Shown here one piece after another: positions 6,375-7,078 of a DNA stretch of 7,078 bases. Source of the DNA: an uncultured Akkermansia sp. (GTDB lineage: Bacteria > Verrucomicrobiota > Verrucomicrobiia > Verrucomicrobiales > Akkermansiaceae); assembly GCA_904501915.1 (NCBI GenBank), contig CAJGCV010000094.1:1-7078 (forward strand). The letters run 5' to 3'. Position 1 is the stretch's first letter; every line of letters starts with the position of its first letter. The position numbers were made by a program, and so were the translations under genes. The notes below the pieces were generated by a model. It was given only the letters and a program-made list of their open reading frames with translations, was not told where the DNA came from and did no database searches.

Positions 6375-6979
6375 AACCCCAGGACTACCCCCGCTCTGTG
6401 CTCAATATGATAAGCGCCCTCAAACGCATGCCCGGCGTGGGCACGCGCGGCGCAGAGCGCCTTGCCCTCTGGTTCCTGCAGCAGGGGCGCAACGAAGCCA
6501 ACCAGCTGGCGGCCGCTCTTACCACCGCTGTAGAAACCGTGGGCAACTGCCCGGAATGCGGTTTCTTTGCCGAAAAAGGCTGCCGATGCACCGCCTGCGA
6601 TGACCCTGCGCGCGATTCTTCCCTGCTCTGCGTGGTAGAACAAGCCACCGATGTGCTCCCCATTGAACGCAGCGGCTCGTTCCGCGGACTTTACCACTGC
6701 CTGGGCGGCAAAATTTCGCCGCTGGACGGCGTCATGCCCGAAGATCTGGCCATTGAAAAACTTATCGACCGCGTGAAAGCCCACCCTGGTTGCGAGGTGA
6801 TTCTCGCCGTAGGCAGCGATGTGGAGGGCGAAGCCACCGCCCTTTACCTGGCTGAGCAACTGGGCAAGCTCCCCTGCCGCTGCACCCGCCTGGCCCAGGG
6901 TATGCCCGCAGGCGCCGGCCTCGGCCATGCCGATGCCATTACCGTGATGCGTGCTCTGGAGGGTCGCCGTGGCCTGTAA
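6371..6979 (+). CDS. recR: Recombination mediator protein RecR
   Basis: RecR acts in the cytoplasm with RecO (and RecF) to load RecA on SSB-coated single-stranded DNA during gap repair. The 202-residue protein has normal family length. It begins with a helix-hairpin-helix region (ALKRMPGVGTRGAERLALWFL, about 16-37). A four-cysteine zinc finger follows, with C60 and C63 in CPEC and C73 and C76 in CTAC; C71 is an extra cysteine. A Toprim domain comes next (LLCVVEQATDVLPIE with E90 and D94, SFRGLYHCLGGKISPLDG, and VEGEATALYL), then the C-terminal TRLAQGMP region and ALEGRR. The segment GAGLGHAD (181-188) replaces the usual GG-D/E-LE type sequence. The ATG overlaps the preceding stop as ATGA, so it is probably translationally coupled. 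The common dnaX-ybaB-recR context is absent. A hairpin array begins 2 nt after the stop. Confidence 0.96.
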   Translation: MKPQDYPRSVLNMISALKRMPGVGTRGAERLALWFLQQGRNEANQLAAALTTAVETVGNCPECGFFAEKGCRCTACDDPARDSSLLCVVEQATDVLPIERSGSFRGLYHCLGGKISPLDGVMPEDLAIEKLIDRVKAHPGCEVILAVGSDVEGEATALYLAEQLGKLPCRCTRLAQGMPAGAGLGHADAITVMRALEGRRGL

Positions 6980-6980
6980 T

Positions 6981-7070
6981 GCGGCACGCAGTGCCGCTTT
7001 CGCACCGCCGCAGGCGGTAATTCGTGTGCAGCGCAAGCTGCACTTTCATACCACAGCGCAGCTGTGGTAT
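6981..7070 (+). repeat. Array of four palindromes with a constant GCA loop
   Basis: Four perfect inverted repeats follow one another. H1 6981-6997 has stem GCGGCAC/GTGCCGC, 7 bp, loop GCA. H2 7004-7018 has stem ACCGCC/GGCGGT, 6 bp, loop GCA. H3 7026-7043 has stem GTGCAGC/GCTGCAC, 7 bp, loop GCAA. H4 7048-7070 has stem ATACCACAGC/GCTGTGGTAT, 10 bp, loop GCA. Every loop is closed by a C-G pair. Loop centres are about 22, 23.5 and 24.5 bp apart. The stems are unrelated in sequence but each is fully complementary, so structure rather than sequence is what recurs. H2-H4 are preceded by TTTC or ATTC (6998-7001, 7020-7023, 7044-7047). H1 could act as the recR operon terminator, but the T runs are short. 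The last 8 bases could begin another unit. The family is not one I recognise. Confidence 0.85.
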
Positions 7071-7078
7071 TTACATAC

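Noticed and set aside
6981..7078. CRISPR array reading of the post-recR repeats
   Set aside because: There is no conserved direct repeat; the units share structure and loop but not stem sequence, and the spacers are only 4-7 bp.

Overview
The window looks like an ordinary bacterial chromosome segment: GC-rich, densely packed, and made of housekeeping and transport genes with no recognisable insertion sequence, phage or CRISPR array. None of the six start codons is preceded by a clear Shine-Dalgarno sequence, and three recognisable sigma70-type promoters lie unusually close to their start codons. Gene content, base composition and the missing Shine-Dalgarno sequences would suit a Verrucomicrobiota member such as an Akkermansia-like organism. 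That assignment is a tentative inference from style, not from a marker gene.

Layout. On the minus strand, 1-924 is the phosphate ABC transporter permease pstC, cut by the window edge. A 193-bp divergent regulatory region (925-1117) follows. It holds a tandem pair of TGTGA-N8-TCACA sites that can also be read as a Pho-box-like series of roughly 11-bp repeats. It also holds a small inverted repeat in the pstC leader and a thiC promoter whose predicted start site falls on the thiC ATG. thiC (HMP-P synthase, thiamine pyrimidine branch) occupies 1118-2935. Tail to tail with it, only 3 bp away, is a minus-strand SLC13-type permease with one TrkA-C/RCK_C domain (2939-4462). A second divergent promoter region (4463-4597) serves the permease and fabF. 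fabF (4598-5851), a small unrecognised four-helix membrane protein (about 5925-6374) and recR (6371-6979) then run in the same direction as a probable operon. A long stem-loop lies between fabF and the membrane protein, and an ATGA overlap couples the membrane protein to recR.

Functionally the genes are a mixture: phosphate uptake, thiamine synthesis, anion or dicarboxylate transport, fatty-acid elongation and recombinational repair. The fabF-membrane protein-recR grouping may give coordinated expression, but no shared pathway is evident.

The most unusual item is at the right edge. Starting 2 nt after the recR stop, four consecutive perfect palindromes with different stem sequences all carry the same GCA (once GCAA) loop closed by a C-G pair. 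They recur about every 22-25 bp and three of the four are preceded by a TTTC/ATTC spacer. The array may continue beyond the window.
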